The notes below the pieces were generated by a model. The model had not been told where the DNA came from, did not search any database, and saw only the letters and a list, made by a program, of their open reading frames with translations. Both the position numbers and the translations under genes were made by a program. Shown here in pieces: positions 61,121 to 64,000 of a stretch of 64,000 nucleotides of DNA (positions are counted from its first letter, which is position 1; every line of letters begins with the position of its first letter). This DNA comes from Moringa oleifera (Eukaryota > Streptophyta > Magnoliopsida > Brassicales > Moringaceae). Location of the stretch: NCBI GenBank assembly GCA_021397835.1, contig JAJFZO010000575.1, positions 873,001 to 937,000 on the forward strand, given 5' to 3'.

Positions 61121-64000
61121 TCAGTTTAAGAAATCTTTCATAGGATCATCATGATGAACTTTCTTCATCCTGTATGCCTCCATGTCCTCTGCAGTAACCT
61201 GCAATCAGAAAAGGATAGTGAGAGAACAAACAAGAAGGTAACACACATGGTCCAGCACCTGAATCACAAAATGATCATACCTCATCATTCCACCTGACAT
61301 TGTATTTGCGCTTTCTCTCATCTTTTTCTTCCCTCTTCCTTTCATCCTCCTGTCCAGGCCAATATTACCATAATGATCAATCAACAACTATACACATCAG
61401 ATGATAGTTTATTAACAGCTCACAAACTCATTACTCAAATCCCAATGGTCAAGTGACGTCAACAATTTAACAGCACTTTAAAGGAGTGTTGAGACATTGT
61501 TTATTGACAAGGCAAAAACTCATAACTGGAACACCAATGATCATTGGGAGTAAACTCTGACAATTTGTTGTCATTTTATAATGCTAAAAGACAAGCAAAA
61601 ACTAGTGACATATTCTGTACTTTCAAGCTCTTAATAAGTCTCGATTCTTTTGAATAACTCCCATCCCCACTTTCCCTTCCTTTTCTTGATCAAAAGCTAA
61701 CTCCAACCCCACAATTCCCATGATCACTCATTTGAGTCAAAGGTAACCGTACTTTCAAAGTAAAATGGCCTTCTACATTTATATTTTTCCCTTGATGTGC
61801 AGACATATAAACAGTTTAGCTCATAAATTCAGCAGAAATTTAAACAACCCACTTTTCCTCCACCCCAAAAGACTAATTCAGAACCCAACAGACCTCCACC
61901 CCTACCCCACAACAGATGATAATAGAAAACAGTGAGTCATAACATTAAAATGGACAAGGCCAACCAAGCCCTTCTCGAGCATTAGTCACTCCCCAACAAA
62001 GTAAAGGACAAGGAAAAACAAACGAGAGATGTATAGGGATTGCACTTAGACTAACCTTCTTAAGTGCTTTAGCAAGTAGCTTCTGGTCCAAAATCAAGTC
62101 ATCTGGAATATCAGTTCCCCAAGTAGCAAGCTTCTTCTCATCCATTGTTGCAGGTACCTCTGTTTAAAGGTCAATAACAAGACTATAAATATTACTAAAA
62201 AGAAAAATCAAATGATAAAGTTCCGCTGGGAAAATAAAAATAGTAAAGAATTATAACAAAGAAAACAATAATTAGGTGTTAGTTAAAAAAAGAAAGAAAG
62301 AGAAAATTGAAGCTTAGATTGTCTCATGGCTGGCTTCAAGTCAAATTAAATGTGGCTTTAGAAGAGGAAGGAGGGAGGGGCATAGAGAGAGGGAGAAAAG
62401 CAAGTGCAAGCTTGAAGTAACCTTCAGATGCCTCTTTATGAGCAATATTAGCCTTCATAAGATCTGTTGCAGACTCAGCAGCCTCGATTCCAGCAGCTCC
62501 AGTGCAATAGCTATTCCGTATAGTCTGCTTGCAGCACTTATAGCCCCATTGATGATCCTTCCACCATGAACCCCAAACACACGTGTGATTATTGACATAA
62601 ACATCTTCTTCATACTTGCTTCTAGGAAGTACAGCTTCCTGCAAACATCAGACGAGGCATCAGTTAGATACATGTACAAGGACAGAAACAGATAACCATA
62701 TAAGTTACATTTATGTCATAATTAGTTCCCATTCTTATCAATCAAACAGTCCTGGAAATCCTTCAGTTTTATCTTCAGTCCCCTACGTGAACTTAGAATA
62801 CATTGATTTGATAATGCATACCAGTAAGTTTCAGATTCCCATGATTCCAAAGCCCATTAAGAAGGAAAAAGAACCAAGGCAAGTAGCAATGTGAACAATT
62901 CAAAAACAAACCTATATTTAATATAAATGCTGACCACATACAGCAGAAGGTATGCAAAAAAATTTCAACTCTTAGTTAGGAACTATGGAGAGTCAAAAAA
63001 AGCTTGATGCAAGCTTTTACCTGTCCCTTTATGATCCTGCCAGCTCGATCATATTCAACTTGTCTTTCACTTTGTCCAAGTAGAAGCTCTCTTGGAATTT
63101 CTTCTTCAGCAGCTGCATTGCCGTATTTCTCCATAATTGTGTCCCTTGTTTGGTATTTCAATTTCTCCTTTACAACTTTATAATTCTTATAAAGCAATTC
63201 AGCCTGGGATGGAGCTGCTTGCATGTGTATGTCTTGTCCCTTCTCAAATGCTTCCCAAGCATGGATGTTAAGATGCTTGAACTCCAAAGCTTGACCACTA
63301 TTTCGGTACTGGTTATCTCCCTGCAAAATAAAAAATATAAAGAACCATGATTGACCAAGTAGATACATTACAATACAACCATTTAATATAAGATCCAACT
63401 CAAGGGACTCACCCCATAGAATTTCTCATTTGCGTCTGCATCAGGAAGAGGATCTTCACGCATCGACCTTGTTTTAGGATCATAATGGGCAGAGTTGACA
63501 TCAAGATTTAAAAGATATTTGGCTGTATCCTCCCGAATACGCAGATTCCTACCAAATAAAAATAATTTAGTAACTGGGAAAGCAAATATCATTATATCCA
63601 AGTCCAAGAAACAATAATATGAAAGCTTAATATTAGTGGCTGAGCACGCTAGAAATAACACCAGTTTTCTCCTATTTAATACAAAATGAATGCAGAATAA
63701 CTAGCCCTCACCTCACAGTTCCTGTGCTCCCACCACCAGTTGTACGCACACGCTTTTCAACCTTCGCAAAGTCCATCTGCCTGCTCTCATCAACCTTAGC
63801 TTCATCGACCCTTAGATCATCTTCATCCTCATCACCATCCTCATCTCCATCAGCAAATCCACAGTTACCACTTTGGTTATTGTTTTTCTCTTCTAATTTC
63901 TTAAGCTGTTGTTCCTTCAGGTGCTTCTTTCGAGCTTCTTCTCTTGCTTCATACAGCTGAACAACACGGGAATAGCTAGACGTTTCATAGCCATTCCAGC
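61121..64000 (-). CDS. SLU7: Pre-mRNA-splicing factor SLU7, 3' part (runs off right edge)
   Basis: Seven exons in the window join in frame: 64000-63712, 63548-63413, 63320-63021, 62638-62422, 62159-62056, 61349-61281 and 61198-61121. They give 396 C-terminal residues of a protein usually near 535. Landmarks are [20 protein letters not shown], an acidic Asp/Glu stretch, [94 protein letters not shown] and the terminal [12 protein letters not shown]7 acts in the second step of splicing, in 3' splice-site choice, in the nucleus. The CCHC zinc knuckle and the start codon lie outside the window. No damage was seen. Confidence 0.95.

Overview
The window is nuclear DNA of a flowering plant. The evidence is many short GT-AG introns, AT-rich intergenic DNA, and plant-only families: NAC, HD-Zip I, IDD zinc finger, MLO, CC-type glutaredoxin, fasciclin-like AGP, DUF761 and 11S seed globulins. 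The gene set fits a eudicot; I cannot name the species from sequence alone. I rebuilt exon structures by hand from splice sites, reading-frame continuity and remembered family signatures. No search was run.

Layout. At the left edge is a NAC gene of the SND2/SND3 type (+). Next is a 12-exon guanylate-binding GTPase with a long coiled coil (-, 3.2-9.5 kb). A single-exon HD-Zip I gene (+, 11.0 kb), a single-exon METTL21-like methyltransferase (-, 13.5-14.2 kb) and an IDD zinc-finger gene (-, 17.1-19.3 kb) follow. About 5 kb of gene-poor DNA then leads to an uncharacterised 435-residue protein gene (+, 25.9-29.6 kb). After it come a CC-type glutaredoxin (-), a mitochondrial prohibitin (-), a fasciclin-like arabinogalactan protein (-) and a 14-exon MLO gene (-, 40.1-43.5 kb).

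From 46.4 to 57 kb lies a tandem 11S globulin (legumin) cluster on the + strand. Copy 1 is a pseudogene with an early stop and an 11-base deletion. Copy 2 has a one-base frameshift and a changed TATA box. Copy 3 is intact. Between copies 1 and 2 sits a fourth legumin promoter and leader with no gene behind it; similarity is lost right after the start codon, where a 4-copy 62-65 bp tandem repeat follows. To the right are a small secreted protein gene of unknown function (+, 57.6-58.6 kb), a DUF761 gene (+, 59.8-60.4 kb) and the 3' part of the SLU7 splicing-factor gene (-), which runs off the right edge.

The genes are mostly independent single-gene units. The legumin array is the only clear local gene family. 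The SND2-like NAC and the FLA11/12-like gene both belong to families linked to secondary walls, but nothing in the sequence shows that their closeness matters. The most noteworthy signals are the decaying legumin cluster with its orphan promoter, a GBP gene lacking its usual middle segment, a GC-AG intron in the IDD gene, a G-box cluster with a TATA-like element in otherwise empty DNA near 32.6 kb, and the unrecognised secreted protein.
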